This document shows positions 27,976-37,619 of a stretch of 64,000 nucleotides of DNA, piece after piece. The notes below the pieces were generated by a model. The model did no database searches. It was not told the origin of the DNA and saw only the letters and a list, made by a program, of their open reading frames with translations. A program made the position numbers and the translations under genes. This DNA comes from an uncultured Prochlorococcus sp. Lineage in GTDB: Bacteria; Cyanobacteriota; Cyanobacteriia; PCC-6307; Cyanobiaceae. Location: contig NZ_CACAYO010000009.1 of NCBI RefSeq assembly GCF_902536725.1, positions 1 through 64,000 on the forward strand, written 5' to 3'. The stretch's first letter is position 1. Every line of letters starts with the position of its first letter.

Positions 27976-28524
27976 ATGAATAGAAAAGGTTTTAATTTTA
28001 GATCAGCAATTTTTAAAATATTTTTTACCTATTTAGGGGTTTATTTTCTTGCTTTGATATTCAAGTATACCTATGATCTTGATTCCCTATTTAATAATAT
28101 TCAATACAAATATTTGATTGCTTTGAATATAGTTTCTATATTTTTAGGACTCCCTATAACAATTATATTTGACTTTATCCTATTAAAAATTTTTGGGTTG
28201 AATTATGTTTTATTTTTTTCTCCTGCTTTAACCCTTTTAAGTGTAATTCAAGTTCTTATTCTTAGGAAAATTAAATTTAAATTTTCTAGAAATATATTAT
28301 TTTTAAACAAACCAAAAAAAAATAATCTTTATAAATTTTTTGACAATATTACTTTTAGATCTTTTTATATTTTAATTATTAGATCTTTCCCAATATTACC
28401 ACATGTTTTGGGCAGCTATATTATTGCCTCCTCAAAAATAAAAAAGGAGGTTATTCTAATAAATACATTTTTCGGATCATCTTTTTACTATGTTTTTCTT
28501 TATCTAATAATAGGTAATGTTTAG
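27976..28524 (+). CDS. Membrane protein, possible VTT/TVP38 (DedA-like) domain
   Basis: 182 residues with about five hydrophobic segments (residues 11-28, 46-66, 70-95, 128-145, 160-180). The C-terminal part FRSFYILIIRSFPILPHVLG plus an aromatic-rich last helix resembles the VTT domain of TVP38/DedA proteins (R-x(4)-P pattern), but the N-terminal GxxxG helix is weak. AT-rich codon use like its neighbours. Function unknown. Confidence 0.6.
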   Translation: MNRKGFNFRSAIFKIFFTYLGVYFLALIFKYTYDLDSLFNNIQYKYLIALNIVSIFLGLPITIIFDFILLKIFGLNYVLFFSPALTLLSVIQVLILRKIKFKFSRNILFLNKPKKNNLYKFFDNITFRSFYILIIRSFPILPHVLGSYIIASSKIKKEVILINTFFGSSFYYVFLYLIIGNV

Positions 28525-28530
28525 TGAAAT

Positions 28531-28785
28531 TCATTTTTCCCAAAAGGGGTCTGTAATTAAAGAAACCCGTAACGTACCTTTTTTATTATTTTTAATTTCA
28601 CTTATACAAGCCCTCACTGTAACACCGTTTACATCAATTTCACAGGCGCCACAACTTCCTGTGAGGCAGCCAGTAGGGATTTCTAAACCTGCTTTTTCAG
28701 CAGAAGAAAACCAGTCATCACCATCTGAAACAAATGTTTCTTTATTGTTTGGCCATATTACTTTTATATTTTTTGTGTCTTTCAA
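28531..28785 (-). CDS. [2Fe-2S] ferredoxin-like protein
   Basis: 84 residues, TTG start. Cluster ligands C-x4-C-x2-C in GCLTGSCGACEID, with the fourth Cys ten residues later (VTVRAC). This spacing is nearer to the succinate/xanthine-dehydrogenase 2Fe-2S domain than to plant photosynthetic ferredoxin, where the last Cys is about 29 residues away. The start TTG overlaps the cobQ stop as TTGA, so it is translationally coupled to cobQ. Redox partner unknown. Confidence 0.8.
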   Translation of the reverse strand: MKDTKNIKVIWPNNKETFVSDGDDWFSSAEKAGLEIPTGCLTGSCGACEIDVNGVTVRACISEIKNNKKGTLRVSLITDPFWEK

Positions 28786-30311
28786 CTTAAAAATGATTTG
28801 AGATTTAAATGTTTGTGGAATTCATTTGCAAGATTATCAATAATGAATTGTCTCTTCTTTTTATAAGATATTGATTTTTTATTTACTATTGGTAGATTTT
28901 TACTCTTCCTTATTAAATTAATATAATGCTCTCTCCAACTATCATTTTCAAAGATCCCATGAATGTATGTTCCTGCAATAGTTCCTCCTTTATTATTTTC
29001 TTTATACCAACCAAGATCTGAATCTTCAAAAATAGGATTAATCTTTAATGAACTTTGGATGTCATCTAATACAGTTTGACCATTATGAATTTCAAATCCA
29101 TTTATTTCTGATTGACACGGCCATATAGATTTAGAGTTGATTTGACGTGTTAATTTTTTTTTAAAGAAAGTCGTTTTTAATGGTAGTAATCCAATCCCTT
29201 TAATTTTTTGTTCAGAATAATTTTTGGAACCCTCTTTAAAATACGGATCTTCAAGTGTAGTCCCTAACATTTGTAGACCTCCACATATTCCAATAATATT
29301 TCCTTCTTTCTTTGAATAGTCTCTTATATCCTTAGTTAAGCCAGAATTTTCAAGAAATATTTGATCTTTAATCGTTTGTTTGCTGCCCGGCAGAATAATG
29401 AAGTCATACTTACTTAGATTTTGTGATTTTCTAATCCATTCAATAAATATTGTTTCTTCATTTTCTAGTGGATCAAAATCCGAGAAGTTACTAATAGATG
29501 GTAATTTTATAATTCCAACTTTGATTTCAGGATTTTTAGAAAGTGATTTTTTTTCTATTAAATCTAAAGAATCCTCTGGAGGAAATGAATCATTTAACCA
29601 TGGAATAATTCCAATAACAGGGATTTGAGTCTTATTCTCTATCCATTTCTTCCCATCTTCAAATAATGAAAGGTCTCCTCTGAATCTATTTATAATAATT
29701 CCCTTTATAAGCTTCTTTTCTTCAGGCTTCATTAATTCAAGAGTACCAATTATTTGTGCAAATACGCCTCCCCTTTCAATATCAGTTACCAAAATGCAGT
29801 TTGCATTTAAATATTTAGCAACTCTTAAATTAGTCAGATCTCTATGAATTAAATTCATCTCTACCGGACTTCCAGCCCCTTCTATAATTAAACGGCAATT
29901 CGGATTCCCTTCGTAAATAGACTTTAAACTTTTTTTAATTACTTCCCAGCCTGGAATAAACCAATCCTTATAGTAATTTTGTGCGGTTGTGGTCCCTATG
30001 CTTTTGCCAAGGTGAATCACCTCGCTTATTGAGTTTCCTTGTGGTTTTAATAAAATGGGATTCATCTTTGCAGAGGGATTAATACCACAAGCAAAAGCTT
30101 GAAGTGCTTGTGAATATGCCATCTCTCCTCCTTCCCAATCAACCCAAGCGTTGTTGCTCATATTCTGTCCTTTAAAAGGTATTGGTTCTTCTCCTAAATT
30201 TTTAATAATCCTGCAAATAGCAGTAACCGTTAAAGATTTCCCTGCTCCACTGGAAGTGCCTAGGACCATTATTGGCTGCTTTATTTCATTTAATTTTGCT
30301 TCTAACTCCAT
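28782..30311 (-). CDS. cobQ: Cobyric acid synthase
   Basis: 509 residues. N-terminal ATP-binding GTSSGAGKS and the synthetase domain (PIPFKGQNMSNNAW), C-terminal class I glutamine amidotransferase domain with the nucleophile Cys in IIGICGGLQMLG and His in GTYIHGIFEND. It amidates four side chains of adenosyl-cobyrinate diamide in (pseudo)cobalamin synthesis. The downstream ferredoxin gene is coupled by a 4-base overlap. Confidence 0.96.
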   Translation of the reverse strand: MELEAKLNEIKQPIMVLGTSSGAGKSLTVTAICRIIKNLGEEPIPFKGQNMSNNAWVDWEGGEMAYSQALQAFACGINPSAKMNPILLKPQGNSISEVIHLGKSIGTTTAQNYYKDWFIPGWEVIKKSLKSIYEGNPNCRLIIEGAGSPVEMNLIHRDLTNLRVAKYLNANCILVTDIERGGVFAQIIGTLELMKPEEKKLIKGIIINRFRGDLSLFEDGKKWIENKTQIPVIGIIPWLNDSFPPEDSLDLIEKKSLSKNPEIKVGIIKLPSISNFSDFDPLENEETIFIEWIRKSQNLSKYDFIILPGSKQTIKDQIFLENSGLTKDIRDYSKKEGNIIGICGGLQMLGTTLEDPYFKEGSKNYSEQKIKGIGLLPLKTTFFKKKLTRQINSKSIWPCQSEINGFEIHNGQTVLDDIQSSLKINPIFEDSDLGWYKENNKGGTIAGTYIHGIFENDSWREHYINLIRKSKNLPIVNKKSISYKKKRQFIIDNLANEFHKHLNLKSFLS

Positions 30312-30377
30312 TAGTAATTTATATTAATTTTAAAATTTATTAATTATTAAATTGAATTATAATTTGGTAAAAAATTT

Positions 30378-30989
30378 GTGTTAATTCTAGCCTCTGCTTC
30401 TCAATCTAGAAAGAAATTACTAGAAAATTGTCAAATTGAATTTATCCAAATATCAAGCGACTTTGATGAAACTACTATCCAAGAAAAGAATATATTTAAT
30501 TTAGCTTTGGAATTATCTTTTCAAAAGGCTAATAGTTTATCTGAAAATATTCAGAATATATCATTGCCCGAAGAATTTAATTATGGTCCTTTGGAAATAC
30601 TTGGGTGCGATTCAATTTTTGAATTTAAAGGAGAAGCTTATGGAAAACCATCTAATAAAGAGGAAGCATTTATTAGATGGAAAAAAATGTCTGGAGAATT
30701 TGGATTTTTACATACTGGTCATACTCTAATAATTGGAAATTTTGATTCAACTTCCAAAATTTTTAAAATCACTGAAATAATAAAAAAAACAGTAAGTTCA
30801 AGAGTTTATTTTTCTAATTTGGAAGATTGGGAAATCAAGAGTTATGTAGATACAAATGAACCTTTATATTGCGCTGGAGGATTTGCCTTAGAAGGCATAG
30901 GAGGTAAATATATAGAAAAAATAGAGGGTTGTTTCAGTAATGTAATGGGTTTAAGTTTGCCATGGCTCAGAGAAAATTTATATAGATAA
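30378..30989 (+). CDS. maf: Maf-family nucleoside triphosphate pyrophosphatase
   Basis: 203 residues, GTG start. The Maf signature is at the N-terminus ([16 protein letters not shown]), with [16 protein letters not shown] and [19 protein letters not shown] further on. Maf enzymes hydrolyse non-canonical or modified NTPs. Divergent from cobQ (66 bases between starts); a bidirectional terminator separates it from psbC. Confidence 0.93.
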   Translation: MLILASASQSRKKLLENCQIEFIQISSDFDETTIQEKNIFNLALELSFQKANSLSENIQNISLPEEFNYGPLEILGCDSIFEFKGEAYGKPSNKEEAFIRWKKMSGEFGFLHTGHTLIIGNFDSTSKIFKITEIIKKTVSSRVYFSNLEDWEIKSYVDTNEPLYCAGGFALEGIGGKYIEKIEGCFSNVMGLSLPWLRENLYR

Positions 30990-31000
30990 TAAAATTGAGC

Positions 31001-31032
31001 AAAAAAAAACCCTATCTTTAAATAGGGTTTTT
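31001..31032. terminator. Bidirectional terminator between maf and psbC
   Basis: CCCTAT (31010-31015) pairs with ATAGGG (31022-31027); nine A precede and five T follow, so it can stop the convergent maf and psbDC transcripts. Confidence 0.88.
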
Positions 31033-31048
31033 GTAGTTGAGATAGAAA

Positions 31049-32431
31049 TTAATCTAAATCAGGCATTTCTAGAGCTGGTTCACTCTTTCTGTCGATTCCT
31101 TTTTCGAAACCAGCAGCGGCTGCTCTAGCACGTCCAGCATGCCAAAGATGACCAATGAATGTAAACCATCCTAGGAAGAATTGAGCTGCAGCTAACCATT
31201 GTCTTAAGTTAACGAAGTTAACAGCATTCGGCTCTGTAATGATTCCACCAACAGAGTTGATAGAAGCGTTTGGAGCATGAGTCATATATTCAGCAGCTCT
31301 TCTTACCTGCCAAGGCTGAATATCATTTTGGATTTTCTCAAGGCTCAATCCGTTAGGACCTCTTAAAGGCTCTAACCATGGACCTCTGAAATCCCAAAAT
31401 CTCATTGTTTCACCACCAAATATAATTTCACCAGTAGGAGATCTCATGAGATACTTACCTAGACCTGTTGGTCCCATTGTTGAACCTACATTAGCTCCAA
31501 TTCTTTGATCTCTTACGAGGAAGGTAAAGCTTTGGGCTTGTGAAGCTTCAGCATTTGTTGGACCGTAGAACTCTGAAGGGTAAGCAGTATTATTGAACCA
31601 GATGAATGTTGAAGCAATAAAACTTGCTACACAAATTCCACCGAGAGCATAACTTAGTAGTCCTTCACCATTCCAAATGAATGCTCTTCTTGCCCATCCA
31701 AAAGGTTTTGTGAAAATGTGAAATAAACCACCAATAATGGCAGTAATACCAACATAAACATGTCCACCAACAATATCTTCAATAGAGTTAACACCTATTA
31801 TAGAACCAGCTCCTCCCCATGGAGATCTGAATAGATATCCAAGGATAACTCTAGGATCTAATGTTGGGCTGACTAGTCTAACTTCTCCACCGCCTGGTGC
31901 CCATGTGTCATAAGCGCCACCTACAAACATCCAGTTAAAAACGAAGAAAAGAGCACCGACTCCTAAAACAATTAGGTGATAACCTAATATATTAGTCATC
32001 TGATTCTTATCTCTCCAATCTGTAGAAAAGAAAGGGAAGTCTTCTTCAAGTTTTTCAGGACCGGCTAATGAGTGATAAACACCACCAAATCCTAAAACTG
32101 CTGAAGAGACTAAATGCATAACACCTGCAACAAAGAAGGGATAAACATCAGTAATTTCGCCACCAGGGCCAACTCCAAAACCAAACATTGCTACGTGAGG
32201 CATACAAATTAAGCCTTGTTCCCACATTGGTTTATCAAATGTGAAATGACTCACTTCGAATAGCATCATTGCACCGGCCCAAAAAACTATGAGGCCAGTG
32301 TGAGCAATATGAGCTCCGAGTAAACGGCCAGATAAATTAATTAATCTGGCGTTACCTACGTACCAAGCGTAACCAGTTTCTTCAATACTCTGGTTAGGAG
32401 CTCTAAGTAAACTATTAAAGGGCGTTTCCAC
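31049..32431 (-). CDS. psbC: Photosystem II CP43 chlorophyll-binding protein
   Basis: 460 residues from the GTG at 32431, which gives the family N-terminus [21 protein letters not shown] strong Shine-Dalgarno GAGGAGG lies just upstream, inside the end of psbD, so I reject the in-frame ATG at 32458. Six membrane helices with chlorophyll-binding His residues, and the large lumenal loop with [20 protein letters not shown], whose Glu and Arg approach the Mn cluster. Core antenna of photosystem II; overlaps psbD by 17 bases, the ancient cyanobacterial/plastid arrangement. Confidence 0.98.
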   Translation of the reverse strand: METPFNSLLRAPNQSIEETGYAWYVGNARLINLSGRLLGAHIAHTGLIVFWAGAMMLFEVSHFTFDKPMWEQGLICMPHVAMFGFGVGPGGEITDVYPFFVAGVMHLVSSAVLGFGGVYHSLAGPEKLEEDFPFFSTDWRDKNQMTNILGYHLIVLGVGALFFVFNWMFVGGAYDTWAPGGGEVRLVSPTLDPRVILGYLFRSPWGGAGSIIGVNSIEDIVGGHVYVGITAIIGGLFHIFTKPFGWARRAFIWNGEGLLSYALGGICVASFIASTFIWFNNTAYPSEFYGPTNAEASQAQSFTFLVRDQRIGANVGSTMGPTGLGKYLMRSPTGEIIFGGETMRFWDFRGPWLEPLRGPNGLSLEKIQNDIQPWQVRRAAEYMTHAPNASINSVGGIITEPNAVNFVNLRQWLAAAQFFLGWFTFIGHLWHAGRARAAAAGFEKGIDRKSEPALEMPDLD

Positions 32432-33491
32432 GTGGTAGAACCTCCTCAGGGAATACAAAGTTTTCGTGTGGTTGATCCACAGAAGACATCCATGCTCGCA
32501 TACCTTCGTTCAAAAGTATATTTTTTGTATAGAAAGTTTCAAATTCTGGATCTTCTGCTGCACGTATTTCTTGGCTTACGAAATCATAAGCTCTTAAGTT
32601 TAGTGCTAAGCCGACAATACCGATTGAAGATGTCCACATACCCATAACAGGTACGAATAGCATCAAGAAATGTAAGAAACGCTTGTTTGAGAAAGCAATA
32701 CCGAAAATTTGACTCCAGAATCTATTCGCTGTGATCATTGAATAAGTTTCTTCTTCTTGAGTTGGATCAAAAGCTCTAAATGTTGAACTTTGAACCTTAC
32801 CATCTGTATAAATACTTGTATCTTCATACAAAGTATTTTGTACTGTAGCTCCATGAATAGCGCAAAGTAAGGCACCACCAAGAATTCCAGCAACTCCCAT
32901 CATGTGGAATGGATTTAAAGTTATATTGTGAAAACCTTGAATGAACAGAATGTAACGGAAGATTGCTGCAACACCGAATGAAGGTGCGAAGAACCAACTA
33001 TGCTGTCCTAAAGGATAAATAAGGAAAATACTTGTAAATACTGCAATTACCGCTGAGAAAGCTAATGCGTTGTATGGTCTAATTCCAACAAGGCCAGCAA
33101 TTTCAAACTGACGAAGCATAAAACCAATAAGGCCAAATACTCCATGTAATGCAACGAAGTTCCAAAGACCACCAAGTTGTAGCCATCTTACGAAACTACC
33201 TTGGGCTTCAGGACCCCATAAAAATAGAAGACTGTGTCCCATGGCATCACCAGGGGTACTTACAGCTGCTGTTAAAAAGTTACAACCTTCAAGGTATGAG
33301 CTTGCAACTCCGTGTGTGTACCAAGAGGTAACAAATGTTGTTCCGACGAACCAACCACCTATAGCAAGATAAGCACAAGGAAGTAAAAGTAGTCCGGACC
33401 AACCAATAAATACAAAGCGGTCGCGCTTCAACCAATCATCGAGGACATCAAACCATCCTCTTTGTGGGGCGCTACCAACTGCGATCGTCAT
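32415..33491 (-). CDS. psbD: Photosystem II D2 reaction-centre protein
   Basis: 358 residues, five helices. Reads [20 protein letters not shown] at the N-terminus; redox Tyr lies in the [20 protein letters not shown] region and the special-pair and non-heme-iron histidines in [14 protein letters not shown] and GWSGLL-type segments. D2 carries QA and pairs with D1. First gene of psbD-psbC; about 180 bases of leader separate it from ycf4. Confidence 0.98.
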   Translation of the reverse strand: MTIAVGSAPQRGWFDVLDDWLKRDRFVFIGWSGLLLLPCAYLAIGGWFVGTTFVTSWYTHGVASSYLEGCNFLTAAVSTPGDAMGHSLLFLWGPEAQGSFVRWLQLGGLWNFVALHGVFGLIGFMLRQFEIAGLVGIRPYNALAFSAVIAVFTSIFLIYPLGQHSWFFAPSFGVAAIFRYILFIQGFHNITLNPFHMMGVAGILGGALLCAIHGATVQNTLYEDTSIYTDGKVQSSTFRAFDPTQEEETYSMITANRFWSQIFGIAFSNKRFLHFLMLFVPVMGMWTSSIGIVGLALNLRAYDFVSQEIRAAEDPEFETFYTKNILLNEGMRAWMSSVDQPHENFVFPEEVLPRGNAL

Positions 33492-33672
33492 GAGAAATCG
33501 TTTTTAGCTTCGGGATACGCAGTGACTGTAACAAAGATTTAGAGTAATGTGGGGAAATATTTGTATATCTGAAACGCCTTGTAAAGCTTTCCTGACTTTT
33601 TTATTAAAAAATAGGTAAGAATACTCCCTAAGTTTGTTAAATTATCTGAATTAGGTTCAAAAAAGATAAAAA

Positions 33673-34230
33673 ATGAATTCAGATCTCAGGTCTTTCGATA
33701 AAATCGAACAAAAAATTGGTGGATCAAGAAAAATTTCAAATTATATTATTGGAGGAATGTTGACTATAGGTGGTATTGGTTTTCTTTTGGCCTCTATATC
33801 TAGCTACACAGGAAGGGATTTATTACCTTTAGGAAATCCTTCAACTTTATTATTTATCCCTCAGGGAATAATAATGGGAGCATATGGAGTAATAGCTAAT
33901 TTATTAAATTTTTACTTGTGGTATTTGGTTTTCATAAACTTTGGTTCAGGAAGTAATTATTTTGATAAATCATCAAAATCTGTGGAAATAAAAAGAAAAG
34001 GATTATTCAAAGATATTGAAGTTAAATTAAATTTCGATGAAATTAAATCGGTTAAGTTGGATATAAGTGAGGGATTTAATCCTAGAAGAAGAATTGCCCT
34101 CGTATTAAAAGGTAGAAAAAAACCCCTTCCTTTAAGCGGAGCAGGTGAACTTAAACCACTGCTTCAAGTCGAAGAAGAAGGAGCTCGCCTAGCTAAATTT
34201 TTGGATGTTAATTTGGAGGGCTTAAAATAA
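33673..34230 (+). CDS. ycf4: Photosystem I assembly protein Ycf4
   Basis: 185 residues. Two N-terminal membrane helices (residues about 24-45 and 62-85; GGSRKISNYIIGGMLTIGG and IPQGIIMGAYGVIANL) followed by a stromal-type domain with FDEIKSVKLDISEGFNPRR. Ycf4 assists photosystem I assembly. Its stop codon overlaps the proposed ATA start of the following cyclophilin gene. Confidence 0.95.
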   Translation: MNSDLRSFDKIEQKIGGSRKISNYIIGGMLTIGGIGFLLASISSYTGRDLLPLGNPSTLLFIPQGIIMGAYGVIANLLNFYLWYLVFINFGSGSNYFDKSSKSVEIKRKGLFKDIEVKLNFDEIKSVKLDISEGFNPRRRIALVLKGRKKPLPLSGAGELKPLLQVEEEGARLAKFLDVNLEGLK

Positions 34231-34883
34231 AAAAAAAATATTTTTTAAAAACATTATCTTTTATACAGGTTTTGTTTTTGGTACAAGCTTGTAGTTATAA
34301 AAATAAGATTGATTCAAATTATTACTGCCAAAAACTTAAATTTAGTTGTATTCAGACTAATAAAGTGGTTTATTTTAAAACTACAAAAGGAGATATTGAG
34401 GTTAAATTATTTGGTGAAGATAACCCAGTAACGGTATCTAACTTTCTGGAAAACATAGACAAAAAAATTTATGTAAATCAAAAATTTTATAAAATATTAA
34501 ATTTTAGCCAAATAAGGTTTATTCATGGTGGTATTAATCCAGAAAATGAACTTTATATTGAACGAAATCAAAACTTAAATAAGACAAGTCCATCAATACC
34601 TTTAGAGATAAAATTTAAAGAAGAAATTAAACCAAGATATAACTACCAAATAAGAAATCCCAATGAAATTAAAAATTTAGTTAATACTTTTGAGAGTGGT
34701 TCAATCGCTATGGTTAAGAGCAGTAAGAATAAGTCTTCATCTACTGAATTTTTTTTTGTAACTACAAAGATCCCAGAACTAGATGGAAGATATTCGATTT
34801 TTGGAAAGATTATTAAAGGATTAGATGTACTCAAAAAAATAGATAAAGAAGACTATATCAAGGCAGTCCAGATATCTAATTAA
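34227..34883 (+). CDS. Cyclophilin-type peptidyl-prolyl isomerase, lipoprotein; probable ATA start
   Basis: The cyclophilin domain is clear ([20 protein letters not shown], later [20 protein letters not shown]). The first standard start (TTG 34272) would leave an N-terminus of only MFLVQAC. The frame is open upstream: from ATA 34227 it encodes [22 protein letters not shown], a complete lipoprotein signal peptide. A perfect Shine-Dalgarno GGAGGG (34215-34220) is six bases ahead, and ATA overlaps the ycf4 stop as ATAA. Active-site positions are altered: the usual Arg of FHR is Lys (FYK) and the Gln of the QGG segment is His (IHGG), so isomerase activity may be weak. 218 residues. Confidence 0.8.
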   Translation: MKKKYFLKTLSFIQVLFLVQACSYKNKIDSNYYCQKLKFSCIQTNKVVYFKTTKGDIEVKLFGEDNPVTVSNFLENIDKKIYVNQKFYKILNFSQIRFIHGGINPENELYIERNQNLNKTSPSIPLEIKFKEEIKPRYNYQIRNPNEIKNLVNTFESGSIAMVKSSKNKSSSTEFFFVTTKIPELDGRYSIFGKIIKGLDVLKKIDKEDYIKAVQISN

Positions 34884-35404
34884 ATTTCTAAGGAATATTT
34901 GTTTATTTTCAACATTTCTGTATTGACTCCTGAAGAGCGTTTAAGAGCTACCTTACCAGTCCTAGCTATTTCAAGGATGCCGTATGGCTCGAGTAATTTC
35001 TCAAGAGCAACTAACTTCCCAGGATCCCCAACTACCTCGAGAGTTAATGCCATATCTGATACATCAACAACTTTTGCACGGAAAATCTGCACTATATCAA
35101 GAATATTACTTCTGGTATCTTCTTTCGATGAAACTTTTAGTAACATCAATTCCCTTTCAACAGCTGCGAGATTAGTAAAATCTACAACTCCTAGAACATT
35201 AAATAACTTATTAAGTTGCTTAGTCATTTGTTGAAGAGTTTCATCATCACCCTCCACAACCATTGTTAACCTTGAAATTCCTTTAGATTCTGCAGGTCCT
35301 ACTGCAAGGCTATCTATGTTGAATCCCCTTCTGGCAAAGAGTCCTGAGATTCTACTCAAGGCTCCAGATTCGTCTTCTACAAGAACTGATAATGTATGTT
35401 TCAT
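34880..35404 (-). CDS. ilvH: Acetolactate synthase small (regulatory) subunit
   Basis: 174 residues. N-terminal ACT domain ([20 protein letters not shown], with [15 protein letters not shown]) and the C-terminal domain typical of IlvH ([20 protein letters not shown]). It confers valine feedback inhibition on IlvB for branched-chain amino acids. Convergent with the cyclophilin gene, overlapping by 4 bases. Confidence 0.95.
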   Translation of the reverse strand: MKHTLSVLVEDESGALSRISGLFARRGFNIDSLAVGPAESKGISRLTMVVEGDDETLQQMTKQLNKLFNVLGVVDFTNLAAVERELMLLKVSSKEDTRSNILDIVQIFRAKVVDVSDMALTLEVVGDPGKLVALEKLLEPYGILEIARTGKVALKRSSGVNTEMLKINKYSLEI

Positions 35405-35407
35405 ATT

Positions 35408-36352
35408 TTAAAAGGTTTTTAAATCCCTAATCCATTCATAGGAGATTTTATTGAATATCGAAGGATCTTCATCATGGATACAATGCCCTGAATTGGATAC
35501 TATTTTTAATTTTACCCATCTATGGAAATTTGCAATCTTTTTACCAACAAACAAAGGAATGAAATTATCTTTTTCTCCCCAAATCAATAGAAAGGGAACT
35601 TTTTTTGAGTCGCTAAGTTTTCTCAAAAGGTATGAAGCTTGAAATTTTTCACTTCTTAAGGACATTCCAATACACATTGCTCTTAATGATCTAGCTGAAG
35701 TTCTTCTTAAAACTGGTTTTGTCACCAAATCTATAAGTTCGCGATCAATATTCCCTTTTTTGAAATAGGCAGAATTTAGTCCCAGTTTTATAACCCCTAA
35801 TTTGGTTATTAAAAATAAAATAATCTCCAAAGGAAAAAAAATAAAAAATATTCTTATCAGCCTATTTTGAAATTTCTTAAATAATGATTTTTTTGTTATG
35901 GATTTTTTATTTTCTTGAATTTGATCTGGTAGAGGTGATGCAATAACTGTTGCAATCTGATTCTCTAATGAAACAGCACACGTTAAAGCGACTAATGATC
36001 CTAGGGAATTGCCAATAAGAATTACTTTCCCAGAATTTTTTGGTCTTATCACCTGTGCAATAAAGTCTTTCACTTGATTACACCAAATTTCATTATTTAA
36101 TTTTCCAATTTGTCTTATACCAGGTTGATCTGAATCTCCAAATCCTACTAAATCTAAAGAATATGAGGCGCAATTCCTTTTGGCAAAATATTCTAAATTA
36201 TTCCTCCAATGTTTTCGACTGGCGCCAAATCCATGAAGAAAGATAATTGGAATTTTATTTTCTTCTCCTGAAACACTCCAACAAACTTTAATACCGTTCC
36301 AATCCCAATAATTAGGAAAATTAATTTTTTTTTCTTTAAAGTTATTATTCAT
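35408..36352 (-). CDS. Alpha/beta-fold hydrolase
   Basis: 314 residues. Oxyanion region FLHGFGASRKHWRNN, nucleophile elbow GNSLGS, acid in LLIWGEKDNFIPL and base in SNSGHCIHDEDP complete a Ser-Asp-His triad. An internal lid region is basic and hydrophobic (about 160-200), suggesting membrane or lipid contact. Soluble hydrolase of the large cyanobacterial/plastid group; substrate unknown. It starts 3 bases upstream of ilvH, so the pair is probably cotranscribed. Confidence 0.85.
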   Translation of the reverse strand: MNNNFKEKKINFPNYWDWNGIKVCWSVSGEENKIPIIFLHGFGASRKHWRNNLEYFAKRNCASYSLDLVGFGDSDQPGIRQIGKLNNEIWCNQVKDFIAQVIRPKNSGKVILIGNSLGSLVALTCAVSLENQIATVIASPLPDQIQENKKSITKKSLFKKFQNRLIRIFFIFFPLEIILFLITKLGVIKLGLNSAYFKKGNIDRELIDLVTKPVLRRTSARSLRAMCIGMSLRSEKFQASYLLRKLSDSKKVPFLLIWGEKDNFIPLFVGKKIANFHRWVKLKIVSNSGHCIHDEDPSIFNKISYEWIRDLKTF

Positions 36353-36444
36353 ATATTCAAAATTTTCAAGATATTTGCATTATCTACTTTTTTAACAAAT
36401 AAATGTATATTGATTGTAAATTATAATAATCATTCAATTTTACT

Positions 36445-36543
36445 ATGGCTAAAGAAATTTTTAGTATTGCGGCAGTTTTTTGGATACTTATTCCAATAGG
36501 ATTGATTGGTGGTGCATTATTATTAAAGTTTCAGGGAGATTGA
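36445..36543 (+). CDS. petM: Cytochrome b6f complex subunit 7 (PetM)
   Basis: 32 residues, one membrane helix: [19 protein letters not shown] followed by [13 protein letters not shown]. This is the PetM peptide of the cytochrome b6f complex in the thylakoid. Too short for size-filtered gene calling but the sequence is characteristic. Divergent from the alpha/beta hydrolase, 59 bases ahead of ycf39. Confidence 0.96.
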   Translation: MAKEIFSIAAVFWILIPIGLIGGALLLKFQGD

Positions 36544-36601
36544 TTCTCACGAACACATCACAAATTAGGTTATTGTCTACAGGTTAAGCAAATCTTAAAA
36601 T

Positions 36602-37564
36602 ATGAAGATTCTTTTAGTAGGAGCGACAGGGACACTTGGGAGACAAATAGCTAAGCAAGCTATAGAGGATGGACATGAAGTTAGATGTTTTGTAAGAAAC
36701 CCAAGAAAAGCTTCTTTTCTACAAGAGTGGGGTTGTGAATTGACAAAGGGTAACTTGTTGAATTCTTCTGATATTGAATATGCATTACAAGATATTGAAG
36801 CTGTTATTGATGCTGCTACCAGTAAACCAGATGATCCAAAAAGTATTTATGAAATAGATTGGGATGGAAAACTGAACTTATTTAATGCTTGCGAATCATT
36901 TAATGTAAAAAGAGTCATATTTCTTTCAATCCTTCTAACAGAGAAATTTAGAAATGTTCCATTAATGGATATTAAATATTGTACTGAAAAACTTCTAGAG
37001 AAATCTGGTCTAGATTATACAATCTTCAAATGTGCAGCTTTTATGCAAGGAGTTATAGGTCAATTCGCTATTCCAATTTTAGATAGTCAAGCAGTATGGA
37101 TGAGTGGAACTCCAACTAAAATCGCATATATGAATACTCAAGACATGGCAAAAATTATTGTCGCAGCAGTTAATAATCCAAAAACTCATAGAACATCATT
37201 GCCATTGGTTGGCCCCAAAGCATGGGATTCAAACGAAGTCATATCACTATGTGAAAAATTTAGCGAAAAGAAGGCTAAGATTTTTAGAGTATCTCCCTTT
37301 CTAATTAGTGTTACTCAAAAAGTAGTTTCCTTTTTCCAAGATTCTTTAAATGTTGCTGAAAGATTGGCTTTTGCTGAAGTAACTAGTAGTGGTGAATCAT
37401 TAGATGCTGATATGAGCAAAACTTACGAAATACTGGAACTTAAAAAAGAAGATATGACGTCTTTGGAGAGTTATATCAAAGAGTACTACCAACAAATTCT
37501 TAAGAGATTAAGGGAAATGGAAGCAGATCTAAATATTGAAGAAAAAAAGAGATTACCTTTTTAA
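36602..37564 (+). CDS. ycf39: Ycf39/HCF244-type NAD(P)-binding protein
   Basis: 320 residues. Atypical short-chain dehydrogenase fold with the dinucleotide loop GATGTLGRQIAKQA at residues 7-20 and the family stretch FLSILLTEKFRNVPLMDIKY. Ycf39 acts with Hlips in delivering chlorophyll to newly made D1 during photosystem II assembly; the substrate-binding Tyr-Lys catalytic pair of true dehydrogenases is not conserved. Hli genes are present in this window at 54.8-55.4 kb. Confidence 0.9.
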   Translation: MKILLVGATGTLGRQIAKQAIEDGHEVRCFVRNPRKASFLQEWGCELTKGNLLNSSDIEYALQDIEAVIDAATSKPDDPKSIYEIDWDGKLNLFNACESFNVKRVIFLSILLTEKFRNVPLMDIKYCTEKLLEKSGLDYTIFKCAAFMQGVIGQFAIPILDSQAVWMSGTPTKIAYMNTQDMAKIIVAAVNNPKTHRTSLPLVGPKAWDSNEVISLCEKFSEKKAKIFRVSPFLISVTQKVVSFFQDSLNVAERLAFAEVTSSGESLDADMSKTYEILELKKEDMTSLESYIKEYYQQILKRLREMEADLNIEEKKRLPF

Positions 37565-37586
37565 CATTGCAATTTTAGGCGTATAT

Positions 37587-37600
37587 AGTATATTTGTACT
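37587..37600. promoter_or_regulatory. LexA-like box before the 70-residue gene
   Basis: AGTATATTTGTACT matches the cyanobacterial LexA consensus (AGTAC-N4-GTACT type) with one mismatch, and lies within a larger dyad TATAGTA-N6-TACTATA (37584-37603). It is 20 bases ahead of the ATG at 37620, at a likely promoter. Confidence 0.4.
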
Positions 37601-37619
37601 ATACTATTATTATTTAACT

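Noticed and set aside
32432..32458. ATG start for psbC at 32458
   Set aside because: The GTG at 32431 has the family N-terminus and a perfect Shine-Dalgarno at normal distance.
33492..33672. HLR1 or other light-response repeat in the psbD leader
   Set aside because: Only single TTACA-type half-sites are seen; the paired spacing is not met.
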